Part shown: positions 36,867 to 45,169 of the stretch, piece after piece
Layout: each line of letters opens with the position of its first letter
Position numbering within the stretch: the stretch's first letter is position 1
Source: Desulfofundulus salinus
Lineage (GTDB): Bacteria > Bacillota > Desulfotomaculia > Desulfotomaculales > Desulfovirgulaceae
DNA: 64,000 nt
Direction of reading: 5' to 3'
Assembly: GCF_003627965.1 (NCBI RefSeq)
Contig: NZ_RBWE01000001.1
Span: forward strand, 789,314 to 853,313
Notes under the pieces: generated by a model
Database searches by the model: none
What the model was told of the DNA's origin: nothing
What the model saw: the letters and a program-made list of their open reading frames with translations, nothing else
Position numbers and translations under genes: made by a program

Positions 36867-37043
36867 GTGCCAGAAGTACGTGTTGGTAAGAATGAGACCC
36901 TGGATAGCGCCCTCCGTCGCTTCAAGCGTTCCTGTCAGAAAGCCGGCGTCTTAGCCGAAGCAAGACGGCATGAACATTACGAAAAACCCAGTGTGCGGCG
37001 CAAGAAAAAATCCGAAGCGGCCAGAAGGCGTAAGTACCGTTAA
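36867..37043 (+). CDS. rpsU: 30S ribosomal protein S21
   Basis: A 58-residue basic protein starting [20 protein letters not shown], then [20 protein letters not shown] and a Lys/Arg-rich end ([13 protein letters not shown]), the S21 pattern throughout. S21 helps position mRNA on the small subunit. Start GTG 36867 lies 9 nt after GGAGGGAGGG. It has its own promoter and terminator, and follows the HIT gene as in related genomes. Confidence 0.96.
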   Translation: MPEVRVGKNETLDSALRRFKRSCQKAGVLAEARRHEHYEKPSVRRKKKSEAARRRKYR

Positions 37044-37082
37044 TTGCCTGGCTGGACCGCACATGTGGCGTCAGCAGGAGAA

Positions 37083-37117
37083 GCCCGGTGCTGGATCAAA
37101 GCACGCCGGGCATTTTT
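37083..37117 (+). terminator. terminator after rpsU
   Basis: GCCCGGTGC (37083-37091) pairs with GCA-CG-CCGGGC (37101-37111, two-base bulge) and is followed by ATTTTT. Confidence 0.7.
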
Positions 37118-37192
37118 ACACCTTCTACGGCTGCCGTCCCGGCGTTGCGGATCTCCCCGGGGCTTTAACGGATGGGGGGTGATCCAAAGATT

Positions 37193-37693
37193 ATGTCTGG
37201 TCAACTTTTAACCTGGCTCTCGGTACTGGCTTTTTTGCTGGGCTTTATTGCCCTGGTGCTTGAAATTTTCGTCGTTCCGGGCTTTGGCGTGGCGGGGATG
37301 GCCGGGATCATTCTCCTGGCCTGGGGGGTATTGTTGCTGGCGGTGGATTTTACCCAGGCCACGGCTGCGCTGGTGGTGGCCCTGGCCCTTACGATAGTGG
37401 TATTTTTCCTGGGGCTTAAATTTATGTCCCGGCTTAACCTTTGGCAGCGTTTAACCCTGGGTACCAGGCTGGAGAAAGATGAGGGCTATGTTGCCGGACA
37501 GGTGGACCTGGGGCACCTGGTGGACCTTACGGGGGTGGCGTTAACCCCCCTGCGGCCCGCGGGGACGGCGGAAATTGCCGGCCGGCGGCTGGATGTGGTT
37601 ACCAGCGGGGAATACATCCCCGCCGGGGCGAAAGTGCAGGTGGTGCGGGTGGAAGGGAGCCGGGTGGTGGTACGCCGGACAGACTACATTTAG
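37193..37693 (+). CDS. NfeD-family membrane protein
   Basis: A 166-residue short NfeD protein: three membrane spans (about residues 8-28, 33-52, 58-78) with the family PGFGVAGMAGIILL segment, then a soluble C-terminal OB-fold barrel (LVDLTGVALTPLRPAGTAEI, YIPAGAKVQVVRVEG). NfeD proteins partner with flotillins in membrane microdomains, and floA is the next gene, 120 nt on. ATG 37193 follows GGGGGTGAT. Confidence 0.9.
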   Translation: MSGQLLTWLSVLAFLLGFIALVLEIFVVPGFGVAGMAGIILLAWGVLLLAVDFTQATAALVVALALTIVVFFLGLKFMSRLNLWQRLTLGTRLEKDEGYVAGQVDLGHLVDLTGVALTPLRPAGTAEIAGRRLDVVTSGEYIPAGAKVQVVRVEGSRVVVRRTDYI

Positions 37694-37813
37694 CGATATT
37701 GCACAAGCTAAATATAAGCCGGGATGGCAGGTAGTGTTTCTTCACTGCAAGGACAGAAGTAGCCGGAGCCAGTTACCATACTACGCTTTTAATTAATTTA
37801 CAGGAGGTGCTCG

Positions 37814-38830
37814 ATGTTTACTCTGCTTGGACTTTCCACAATTATCTTCTTCCTGCTCATATTAATCGGCGTGGCGGTGATTTTCAGTTTCATCCCCGTA
37901 GGCCTGTGGATTTCCGCCCTGGCCGCAGGAGTCAAAATTGGCATTTTCACCCTGGTGGGCATGCGCCTGCGGCGGGTTCCGCCGGCAAAAATTGTCGGCC
38001 CGTTGATTAAGGCCGACAAGGCCGGCCTCAATGTAACCGTTAACCAGCTGGAAGCCCATTACCTCGCCGGGGGTAATGTGGACCGGGTGGTTGATGCCCT
38101 CATTGCCGCCGAGCGGGCCGACATTCCCCTCACCTTTGAGCGGGCCGCGGCCATCGATCTGGCCGGGCGCAATGTCCTGGAAGCGGTGCAGATGAGCGTC
38201 AACCCCAAGGTGATTCAAACCCCCATGGTATCTGCCGTGGCCAAGGACGGCATTGAGGTCAAGGTTATCGCCCGGGTCACGGTGCGGGCCAATATCGACC
38301 GCCTTGTGGGTGGTGCCGGTGAAGAAACCATCCTGGCCCGGGTTGGCGAGGGCGTGGTGACTACAGTGGGCAGCGCGGAAAGCCACAAGCACGTGCTGGA
38401 AAACCCGGACTCCATTTCCCGGACCGTGCTGGGGAAGGGCCTGGATGCCGGTACGGCTTTCGAAATCCTTTCCATTGATATTGCCGACGTGGATGTGGGG
38501 CGGAACATCGGTGCCCAGTTGCAAATCGACCAGGCGGAAGCCGACAAGCGCATTGCCCAGGCCAAGGCAGAGGAGCGGCGGGCCATGGCCGTGGCCAAAG
38601 AGCAGGAGATGCGGGCCATGGTGGAGGAAATGCGCGCCCGGGTGGTGGAAGCGGAAGCGGAAGTGCCCCGGGCCATGGCCGAGGCTTTACGCCAGGGCAA
38701 ACTGGGTGTCATGGATTACTACAACATGCAAAACCTGCTGGCCGATACCCGTATGCGTGAGGGTCTGGCCAGAATGGGCGGCGAACCGGGTGAGCCCGGC
38801 GAGTCCTCCATGAAAGGAAAGGAACGCTAA
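37814..38830 (+). CDS. floA: flotillin-like protein FloA
   Basis: A 338-residue membrane scaffold protein organising lipid microdomains. An N-terminal hairpin membrane segment (about residues 4-45) precedes the SPFH/PHB domain ([39 protein letters not shown]) and an Ala/Glu-rich coiled coil (about 235-290). Length and N-terminus match Firmicute FloA. AGGAGGTG lies at 37802-37809. It follows nfeD and precedes the repeat protein by 3 nt, suggesting the three form one membrane-domain operon. Confidence 0.95.
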   Translation: MFTLLGLSTIIFFLLILIGVAVIFSFIPVGLWISALAAGVKIGIFTLVGMRLRRVPPAKIVGPLIKADKAGLNVTVNQLEAHYLAGGNVDRVVDALIAAERADIPLTFERAAAIDLAGRNVLEAVQMSVNPKVIQTPMVSAVAKDGIEVKVIARVTVRANIDRLVGGAGEETILARVGEGVVTTVGSAESHKHVLENPDSISRTVLGKGLDAGTAFEILSIDIADVDVGRNIGAQLQIDQAEADKRIAQAKAEERRAMAVAKEQEMRAMVEEMRARVVEAEAEVPRAMAEALRQGKLGVMDYYNMQNLLADTRMREGLARMGGEPGEPGESSMKGKER

Positions 38831-38833
38831 CCC

Positions 38834-39574
38834 ATGGAAGCGCTCATTTTGTGGGTCTTTCTCCTGTTCATTTTCTGGACACTCTTTGCCAGGGATCGCG
38901 CCAAGTCCGGCCGGCGTTATCCCGGGGGTCCCATTCCTCCCTTTCCGCGACCGGATTCGCGTGAAAAACCGCAGGATGGTTCCTTGAGGGAACCATGGAA
39001 TTACCGGGAGGAGGAAGATTTGCCTTTGCCGGGACCCTGGAGCCGTCGACAGGAAGAGGCGGATCTACCCCTGCCCGGGCCCTGGGGCCGCAGGCCGGAA
39101 GAGACTGATCTGCCCCTGCCAGGTCCGTGGGACCGCCGGGAAAGTGCTCCGGAGGATGTTCCCCTTCCCGGTCCGTGGAACCGGCGGGATGAAGGACCGC
39201 TTCCCGGCCCCTGGAACAGACGGGAAGGGGATCTGCAAGATCAGGTGCCCGGCGGGGAAAGGGTGCGCAAAGCACCTGCCGGTGTGTCCCGGCGGGAGCA
39301 ACAGGAGCGCCGCCCTGACCCCGCTTTAGAACATAAACCGGAACGGGAACGGATGGCTGAAACGAAGCGTGAAGCCCGCCGGGAACATCCGGTACGGGAC
39401 GTGCCTGGAGTTGAAGATGCGGACCAGGTTTTTCCGGAAACCCGGGGATCCTGCCCCCGGCCGGTGCAATGTCCCTTGCTTTCGAGACGCAACCTGGCTG
39501 CGGCGGTGATCCTGTCTGAAGTGTTGAATTTCCGTGGCGGCCGGCAGGCCCGGAGAAGGAGAGGGACGCGGTAG
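38834..39574 (+). CDS. membrane-anchored protein with PLPGPW-RR tandem repeats
   Basis: A 246-residue protein of unknown function. One N-terminal span (residues 3-18) is followed by a Pro/Arg-rich region with five near-identical units DLPLPGPWxRR (start residues about 62, 77, 92, 109, 122; spacing 13-17) plus a decayed unit LREPWNYRE at 52. Then comes a highly charged Arg/Glu stretch and a C-terminal segment LLSRRNLAAAVILSEVL followed by a basic tail. ATG 38834 begins 3 nt after the floA stop with no separate ribosome site, so translation is likely coupled. Composition suggests an unfolded cytoplasmic tail displaying repeated Trp/Arg binding motifs next to FloA. I know no named family. Confidence 0.8.
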   Translation: MEALILWVFLLFIFWTLFARDRAKSGRRYPGGPIPPFPRPDSREKPQDGSLREPWNYREEEDLPLPGPWSRRQEEADLPLPGPWGRRPEETDLPLPGPWDRRESAPEDVPLPGPWNRRDEGPLPGPWNRREGDLQDQVPGGERVRKAPAGVSRREQQERRPDPALEHKPERERMAETKREARREHPVRDVPGVEDADQVFPETRGSCPRPVQCPLLSRRNLAAAVILSEVLNFRGGRQARRRRGTR

Positions 39575-39619
39575 GAACATCATGACAAAATCAAGCTGCA
39601 ATTGAGGAGGTACTATGAC

Positions 39620-40174
39620 GTGCAGGAGTGGCTTGTACTTGTTTATAAGTTGCCGCCAGAACCGTCCCGTTACAGGGCGGCAGTCTGGCGGCGGATCAAG
39701 TCCCTGGGAGCAATATACCTGCAGAACGGGGTCTGTGTTTTACCTTACGGACGTGACACCGAAAGGCAGTTCAGACAATTGCGCAAAGAGATTGAGGATT
39801 GCGGAGGGGAATCGTTTTTAATCAAAGGTACGCTGCTCGTTGGCGAACAGAACCTAATAGAACTCTTCAATGCGGCCAGGGACGAGGAATATGCGGAAAT
39901 CATCGACCGCTGCGAAGATTTTTTCAAGGAAATAGAGATGGAAACTGAAAGCCGGCACTTTACTTACGCCGAACTGGAAGAAAACGAAGAAGATCTGGCC
40001 AAGCTGGAAAAATGGATGAAAAAGGTTATAGAAAGAGACTTCTTCCAGGCCAGCTTGGCAGAAAAGACAAAGGAACTATTACAGGAGTGCCGTACGCGTC
40101 TGGATGAATTTGCCGATCGGGTTTTTGTATGCGAAGATTCCATGCATAAAAAACCTGAGTGTATGGAATCCTGA
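39620..40174 (+). CDS. ChrB N-terminal-domain protein
   Basis: A 184-residue protein whose first 110 residues match the N-terminal domain of chromate-resistance regulator ChrB: WLVLVYKLPPEPSRYRAAVWRRIKSLGA, then NGVCVLPYG and ELFNAARDEEYAEI. The remainder is an acidic coiled-coil-like helix, without the C-terminal ChrB domain. Start is GTG 39620, 9 nt after GAGGAGG (39604-39610); the TTG at 39602 precedes that site. In chromate operons ChrB senses chromate and regulates ChrA. No ChrA lies here, only a convergent MFS gene, so the inducer and target are uncertain. Confidence 0.8.
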   Translation: MQEWLVLVYKLPPEPSRYRAAVWRRIKSLGAIYLQNGVCVLPYGRDTERQFRQLRKEIEDCGGESFLIKGTLLVGEQNLIELFNAARDEEYAEIIDRCEDFFKEIEMETESRHFTYAELEENEEDLAKLEKWMKKVIERDFFQASLAEKTKELLQECRTRLDEFADRVFVCEDSMHKKPECMES

Positions 40175-40212
40175 TAAATTTGATTAAAATTTTTAGAGGT
40201 TTTACTGGAATT

Positions 40213-41412
40213 TCATATTGCTTTTAAGTTGTTGCGTTTCCCCAGATAAAGCATAATTGGTACTGCCAGTAACTGAGCTATTACCGAAAATGCCACCACA
40301 TACCCTACCGACAGGTCATACAAAATCCCCATCAGGGCGCTGCCCAGGAACCAGAACAGGCCGTAGCCGGTGTTGAACACCCCGTAGGCAGTCCCGCGCT
40401 TATCAGGAGGGATCATACCGGCAATGGCTGCCCTTAAAACCGATTCCTGTGCCCCCATACCAATACCCCAGATTACCATCCCTGTTACAACTGTTATAAA
40501 GTCCCCCAAAAACACTAAGGGTGCAAATGAGGATGAAACCAGTACAGCTATGACCAGAATATTGATTCCGGTACGGTCAAACAAGTACCCAAAAATTAAA
40601 GCCGCCAGGGCATCGGCTGCCATTGCTATGGCATAAAGTATTGGAAGCCATTCGGGCGAAATCAGAGAAGTCTTGCCCAGGTGGAAGGCAATTAAAGGAT
40701 AATCAACATAGCCGGCCGCTATGAGGGCGACGGCTGCCAGGTAAAGCCAGAATTTTGACGGTAAACCTTTCCCTTCCGCCATGATTGGAGCTGCCTCCAG
40801 CTCTCGCGGGACCGGATATAAAATCCTGGCAGCGATGAGGATTATTAGCGCTACGGAAGCCGGCACCAGTAAAACGGCAAATCCTGCTTTATAATTGCCT
40901 TTTAAAAAGTATAACACCAGGGCTACAATTAAGGGACCGGTAATGGCGCCAATTTGATCCAGAGCTTCGTGGAGGCCAAATCCCCGTCCTCTCCCAACTT
41001 CTGAAGTGGCGTAAGAAAGCATGGCATCACGGGCGGGAGTGCGGATGGCCTTCCCCACTCTTTCCGTAATCATTAAACCTGCTGCCATTGGCCAGTTGCC
41101 TGCCAGGGCCAGAAAAGGAACCGCCAGGAGGTTGAGAAAATACCCCAGTATTGTAATCGGCCAGTATCTCCCCGTACGATCGCTTATATAACCGGAAAGC
41201 AGCCGCACGCCGTAACCCAGCAGTTCTCCCAGTCCGGCAACGAAGCCAACGATTGTTCCGGTGGCCCCCAGCACTGCCAAAAAAGGACCGGTAATGCTGC
41301 GGGCACCTTCATAGGTCATGTCTGAAAAGAGGCTAACGATTCCCAGCAGGATAATGAATTTGAATGCTTTCCGGGTGGTTTGGTTCATTTTCTTTTCTCC
41401 ATGAGATTCCAT
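40213..41412 (-). CDS. MFS transporter
   Basis: A 399-residue permease with about 12 spans. The MFS loop 2-3 signature reads GYGVRLLSGYISDRTGRYWP (about residues 65-84), and a second copy, LIFGYLFDRTG, begins the C-terminal half, giving the expected two-fold repeat. ITERVGKAIRTPARDAMLSYA resembles drug/metabolite efflux MFS members. Start ATG 41412 (MESHGEKK) has GGAAAGGAGG upstream; the frame from 41457 is unlikely. It converges on the ChrB-like gene. Substrate unknown. Confidence 0.88.
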   Translation of the reverse strand: MESHGEKKMNQTTRKAFKFIILLGIVSLFSDMTYEGARSITGPFLAVLGATGTIVGFVAGLGELLGYGVRLLSGYISDRTGRYWPITILGYFLNLLAVPFLALAGNWPMAAGLMITERVGKAIRTPARDAMLSYATSEVGRGRGFGLHEALDQIGAITGPLIVALVLYFLKGNYKAGFAVLLVPASVALIILIAARILYPVPRELEAAPIMAEGKGLPSKFWLYLAAVALIAAGYVDYPLIAFHLGKTSLISPEWLPILYAIAMAADALAALIFGYLFDRTGINILVIAVLVSSSFAPLVFLGDFITVVTGMVIWGIGMGAQESVLRAAIAGMIPPDKRGTAYGVFNTGYGLFWFLGSALMGILYDLSVGYVVAFSVIAQLLAVPIMLYLGKRNNLKAI

Positions 41413-41744
41413 CAGGAGTCCTCCTTTCCTGTTTGCTCCTCCAGTAGATACAACCATCTGTAAGTTGAATGGTATCCAGGCGGGGAAAAATTAAATCAAC
41501 CACTTTACACCAAACACCCCCCTTCTTTTAACATAACAAAGAGATAGAATGAGCAAAAATATAACTGCTGTTACATTTAGATTATAACTATGATTATATC
41601 TAGATTATAACTATGGTGGTTTAATAGATCAATACTTTTTTATATTCAAACCTCTGAAAACCGGGGACAGATATGAGGTTGCCGTACCGTGCCTTTATGA
41701 AAGTGTTTAAAGGGTGTCTTTGGGAAAAGATCCGCTTGCCTTGG
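41413..41744. other. AT-rich gene-free interval upstream of the MFS gene
   Basis: About 330 bp without coding character, much richer in A+T than its surroundings. It should hold the MFS promoter on the minus strand; several TATAAT-like words occur but none has a convincing -35. Its main structure is the direct repeat at 41578-41615. Confidence 0.5.
41578..41615. repeat. 15-bp direct repeat, possible operator
   Basis: TAGATTATAACTATG occurs at 41578-41592 and again at 41601-41615, a 23-bp period (about two helical turns). On the minus strand each copy contains GTTATAAT. Tandem sites two turns apart are typical of regulator binding; the MFS gene 165 bp away is the likely target. Confidence 0.45.
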
Positions 41745-41780
41745 ACAAATAAAATCCCCCGGAGCTTCGGCGGGGGATTT
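41745..41780 (-). terminator. terminator for the minus-strand genes at 42 kb
   Basis: On the minus strand AAATCCCCC (41780-41772) pairs with GGGGGATTT (41760-41752) over an 11-nt loop and is followed by TATTTG. It lies just beyond the AMP-ligase remnant and would end the transcript coming from the fluoride/dynamin block. Confidence 0.7.
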
Positions 41781-41813
41781 GTGATAAATTTACCTCGCTT
41801 CACCAAAAGTACC

Positions 41814-42062
41814 TTAAATAATGTTGCACTCACAATCCTGGTTTTTCAGTGCACCCAATTCAGCGGTGATGTATTCATTTTCATCCCAAGTGCCCAGATC
41901 ACCGATGTAAATCCAGCCCTTGTAGAAAACCCGTTCGCTTTCCGCCGGGTTATTCACATAGCTATATGTGGTTTTGGCCGGTGCCTTTACTATGATTTCA
42001 CCGATAGCGCCTATCTTTTGTGAGGCCAGGTAGAGGAAAACAAATTCCGCGCTGTTGAGCAA
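41814..42062 (-). pseudogene. remnant of an AMP-forming acyl-CoA / acid-thiol ligase
   Basis: The frame contains IGEIIVKAPAKTTYSYVNNP and GWIYIGDLGTWDENEYI, the hinge region (A7-A8 motifs) of AMP-dependent synthetases, normally near residue 400 of about 550. After DENEYIT the expected VGRKKDMI continuation is lost and the frame ends, and the N-terminal adenylation domain is absent. It is therefore a short internal fragment, about 60 recognisable residues, and not a functional enzyme. Confidence 0.75.
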
Positions 42063-42122
42063 CTGGTACCCGGTTCATCATTCTAACCTCCCCGTATAGA
42101 ATTGACTCTTTTCGGAAAGTCA

Positions 42123-42548
42123 CTAGCGACTTCCCTTGCTTCTGACCGAATTCTTAAAATCCAGGGCGTGCAGCGCCTCTGCGGCGGCTATACGTACCAC
42201 CTGATTTGGGTCCTTCAGAGCTTCGGTGAGGGCTTCCCTGGCCCGGTTGCCGCCCAGCCTGCCCAGTGCTTCGACGGCTGCCAGACGGGCCGGCAGAAAC
42301 GAATTGTGTTGTAATAAAAATATTAGATGCGCCGTCGCCTGCCTATCACCGATTTCTCCCAGGGCAAGAGCCGCATCGGCCAAAATGTAAGGATCGTTGC
42401 CGTTTTCCATAAGGCAATGGAGGAGCGGCAAGACAGCCGATTTTTCTTTCAATTTTCCCAGCAGCCAGGCCGCCCTTCGCCGGATGGTAGGATCTTCATG
42501 TCTGAGGGAGGCGATCAATTTTTCCACATATCTCCCCGTCGGTTTCAT
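42123..42548 (-). CDS. HEAT-repeat protein
   Basis: A 141-residue all-helical protein made of four PBS-lyase-type HEAT repeats: RRRAAWLLGKLKEKSAVLPL, ILADAALALGEIGDRQATAH, LAAVEALGRLGGNRAREALT and VRIAAAEALHALD. Such proteins bind other proteins; no catalytic motif is present. ATG 42548 (MKPTGRY) follows GGAGGTG. It lies 136 nt downstream of the dynamin-like gene on the same strand and may share its transcript, which would make it a candidate partner. Confidence 0.85.
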   Translation of the reverse strand: MKPTGRYVEKLIASLRHEDPTIRRRAAWLLGKLKEKSAVLPLLHCLMENGNDPYILADAALALGEIGDRQATAHLIFLLQHNSFLPARLAAVEALGRLGGNRAREALTEALKDPNQVVRIAAAEALHALDFKNSVRSKGSR

Positions 42549-42684
42549 GGCAAACACCTCCACTCCACCGGCAAAAGCAGGTTGCTGACGAATCCTGCAC
42601 CTGAAGCCAGGCCCACAAGCCGTTGCACTGGCAACCAGACCGGAAACGGGCCGGTGATCTCCCGCGTTCCTAACTGGGCCTTCT

Positions 42685-44457
42685 TCAATTATTTTCCAGT
42701 TTCAAAAGACCTTCTAGATTTTGTCTTAAAATAAAGAGCTTTTGTTTTTCCTCTTCGCATTTGGCACGGGATTTTTCTTGTTCGGCGACACTGGCTTTCT
42801 TTTCCTTAAGTGCTTTTTGCAAAGCGTTTTTAAGGCTGAAGGCAACAGCGTCCGAGCGCAACCTCAGTTCACCTGCCACCTGGCGTACTTTTTCCTTTAA
42901 ACTCTCCACCAGGTCGGCCCGCACCCTCCCACAGTTGCGGTTCAAAAGCTCCGCCAAACTGGCACGGGTTTTGGTAAGTATGTGTTTCTTAAGCAATGCC
43001 TTTGGTAAAAGAGATGCCACGGTCAATTCTTCAAAAGCGGGAATAAAGGTGGGGTGTTCGTAAAAGTGGAAGTAGAAGTAGCGATCGCCCAGAATATAGT
43101 CTTTATAAGCCGTTTTGTGTACTTCTACCTGGAAAATTTCTGCCGAGGCAGCCATCAAACGGTCTACTATATCTTCGATGCGCCGAAAAAACCGTCCGGC
43201 CACCCGGGCGAATTCCTGCTGCATTATTTCTTTTTCGCGTTCCCTTTGTTTTTCCAGCACGCCCAGGATTATCTTCTTAATGTAATCCTGGGCCAGGCCG
43301 GCAGTTTCTTTCACCGAATGCCTGGGGTAATTATCCTCAATAAAGTCCTCCAGCTGCCCGGCCAGCTGGGGAAACACACGGCGTTCAAAAGTTTCCATGT
43401 CTTCCGCCACCCGCGCGGCCAGCTTATCTACCTCCCGGTAAAGCAAGTAGATGCTGTCTTCCCGTTCCTGCTCCAGATGTGCCAGTTCTGTTTCAAAGGC
43501 GGCAATCTTCCTCTCCAGCTCTTCAAGGGAATCTTCCATACCGCGCCGCCAGAGCTCCAGGCCCAGCTCCAGTTCGTTCAGGATGCGCAGCGCCCGCGAG
43601 GCCGTGGCTGAAATAATGAGCGCTCCCTTCTGGCACCTGATCAAATCGTTTATCAGGTTCTCCAGTTCCGTCATCCGGCTTGTTTTCAGCCGTTCTGCAT
43701 CATTTTGCTCTTTTCCTTCCAGTGCCAGGCGGGCTGAAAGCGGGACCAGTAAAATGTCCTGAGTCTGAAGTTGTTCTTGCAGCATCCTGCGGGTGAAGTC
43801 TAAAGCTTCCGCCAGATCATCCGGACTGACAATGTCAATTTTGTTCAGCACAAATATGAGCTTATGCACATGATGCCGTACGTCGCGCAGGTAATCCAGT
43901 TCTCCCTTGCCCAGCGGTGCATCCACCGAAATAACAAAAAGCGCTGCGTCGGCCCGGGGCAGGTAGCCGTAAGCCGCTTCGGTATTATGGGTGTAGGCCG
44001 AACCCACCCCGGGAGTATCCACCAGAATAATCCCCTCCGCTAAAAAAGGGGCGGGATAAATGACCTCGACTTCACGTACTTTCTTAACGTTGCGGGGGTT
44101 TTCTTTTTCCGTTACATACCGCACGATATCCCCAACGGGTACTTTTTCGGCCCGCCCGTCCAGGAACACGACCGTTGCCTGTGGTTCCATGCCATAGCGT
44201 ATAAAGGTGGGGATCGCTGTAAGAGGTACGATGGCAGTGGGCAGAATGCGTGCCCCCACCAGGGCATTGATCAGGGTTGACTTGCCCCGCTTAAACTCAC
44301 CCATCACCACCAGGGTGAATGTCTCTGAGGCAACCCGGGCCAGGCTTTCGGTGAGCAGGTCCACCGCAAAGCGGTTTTCTCCGGCTTCAGCCAGAGTGAT
44401 CAATTGTTCGACTGCATTGCTGAGCAGTGTTTTTTGTTCACGAAAATGTTCCAGCAT
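42685..44457 (-). CDS. bacterial dynamin-like GTPase
   Basis: A 590-residue dynamin-family protein. After a helical start the GTPase domain has G1 GEFKRGKST (53-61), G2 within VPLTAIPT, G3 DTPGVGS and G4 NKID. Then come long helical bundles with coiled-coil character (about 300-430) and, near residue 450-490, an aromatic/hydrophobic stretch (YFYFHFYEHP, LLPKALLKKHIL) that could be the membrane paddle. Bacterial dynamins bind and remodel membranes, often under stress. ATG 44457 follows GAGGTGAT. A fluoride riboswitch lies immediately upstream (44510-44590), so expression should rise with fluoride. Confidence 0.9.
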   Translation of the reverse strand: MLEHFREQKTLLSNAVEQLITLAEAGENRFAVDLLTESLARVASETFTLVVMGEFKRGKSTLINALVGARILPTAIVPLTAIPTFIRYGMEPQATVVFLDGRAEKVPVGDIVRYVTEKENPRNVKKVREVEVIYPAPFLAEGIILVDTPGVGSAYTHNTEAAYGYLPRADAALFVISVDAPLGKGELDYLRDVRHHVHKLIFVLNKIDIVSPDDLAEALDFTRRMLQEQLQTQDILLVPLSARLALEGKEQNDAERLKTSRMTELENLINDLIRCQKGALIISATASRALRILNELELGLELWRRGMEDSLEELERKIAAFETELAHLEQEREDSIYLLYREVDKLAARVAEDMETFERRVFPQLAGQLEDFIEDNYPRHSVKETAGLAQDYIKKIILGVLEKQREREKEIMQQEFARVAGRFFRRIEDIVDRLMAASAEIFQVEVHKTAYKDYILGDRYFYFHFYEHPTFIPAFEELTVASLLPKALLKKHILTKTRASLAELLNRNCGRVRADLVESLKEKVRQVAGELRLRSDAVAFSLKNALQKALKEKKASVAEQEKSRAKCEEEKQKLFILRQNLEGLLKLENN

Positions 44458-44509
44458 CAACCGATCACCTCTTTAACTTGTTTAAGGTAGCAGTATGCCG
44501 GAAAATGAA

Positions 44510-44590
44510 CAAAAACTCCTACCATCACCTTACTGGATTTTGGTAGGAGCCATCAGCCCTTCCGGGCGTTCCAGGCGAGCTCCATCGCCG
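44510..44590 (-). promoter_or_regulatory. fluoride (crcB-type) riboswitch with terminator, upstream of the dynamin-like gene
   Basis: On the minus strand GGCGATGGAGCTCGCC (44589-44574), a GAAC linker, a small stem GCCC/GGGC, then TGATGGCTCCTACC (ending 44542) reproduce the fluoride aptamer: the GGCGA/TCGCC stem, the P3 stem and the loop TGGAGC that forms a pseudoknot with GCTCCTA. The same CTCCTACC pairs with GGTAGGAG (44523-44516) to make a terminator followed by five T. Fluoride binding should capture CTCCTAC, prevent the terminator and switch the dynamin-like gene on. No separate promoter was found; transcription may come from uspA or its 3' end. Confidence 0.9.
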
Positions 44591-44607
44591 TGGAGCAGAT
44601 TATTAGA

Positions 44608-45039
44608 TTAGTCTTCCCTGCCTTTGGCCACCAGTACATCACACGCTGCGTGACGGATTACGTAGGAAGAAACGCTGCCCATGACCAGCTTTTGAATGGC
44701 GCTCCAGCCGTGGGTTCCCACGACTATCAAATCAAAATTATTCTCCCGGGCATAGCGTACGATGGTTTCCCCCACGTGGCCGAAGATCAGATGCGTGGTC
44801 AGCTTTACGTTCTTACCGGCTGCTCTGGAAACTGCATCTCCCAGCTTCTTTTCGTAAAATTCCCGTGCCCTGGTCACCATGTCGTCTACTTCTGCCACCG
44901 TGCCCGCATAATCGGGCAGGTTCACCACGGCAACCGCGTGCAGCTCGCACCCGCAGCAACGGGCCAGCTCCATTCCTGCAGACAGGGCCTTGTTGGAGTA
45001 TGGAGAACCATCATAGGCCACCATGATCTTGCGGTACAT
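44608..45039 (-). CDS. universal stress protein, UspA family
   Basis: A 143-residue Usp domain starting MYRKIMVAYDGSPYSNKALS and ending with the ATP-binding loop GTHGWSAIQKLVMGSVSSYV (GxxG-9x-G-S form). It binds ATP and probably modulates stress tolerance. AAAGGGTGAG precedes ATG 45039. It lies between two fluoride riboswitches, downstream of the antiporter gene, and Usp genes are known members of fluoride-riboswitch regulons elsewhere. Confidence 0.9.
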   Translation of the reverse strand: MYRKIMVAYDGSPYSNKALSAGMELARCCGCELHAVAVVNLPDYAGTVAEVDDMVTRAREFYEKKLGDAVSRAAGKNVKLTTHLIFGHVGETIVRYARENNFDLIVVGTHGWSAIQKLVMGSVSSYVIRHAACDVLVAKGRED

Positions 45040-45169
45040 AATCTCACCCTTTCGTTATTCTACCGCCTTTCAGGCGATTGCTTTCTGAATCTTTTCAGGG
45101 ATATTAGCTCCTCTTTTCCGCAGCGACTTTCAGATAAATTGTTCCGGAAGGATTCTTAAAAACAGGTCT

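Noticed and set aside
45040-45169. third fluoride riboswitch between the antiporter and uspA genes
   Set aside because: A GAGGAGCTAATA word resembles part of the aptamer but the GGCGATGGAG stem-loop and matching terminator are missing.
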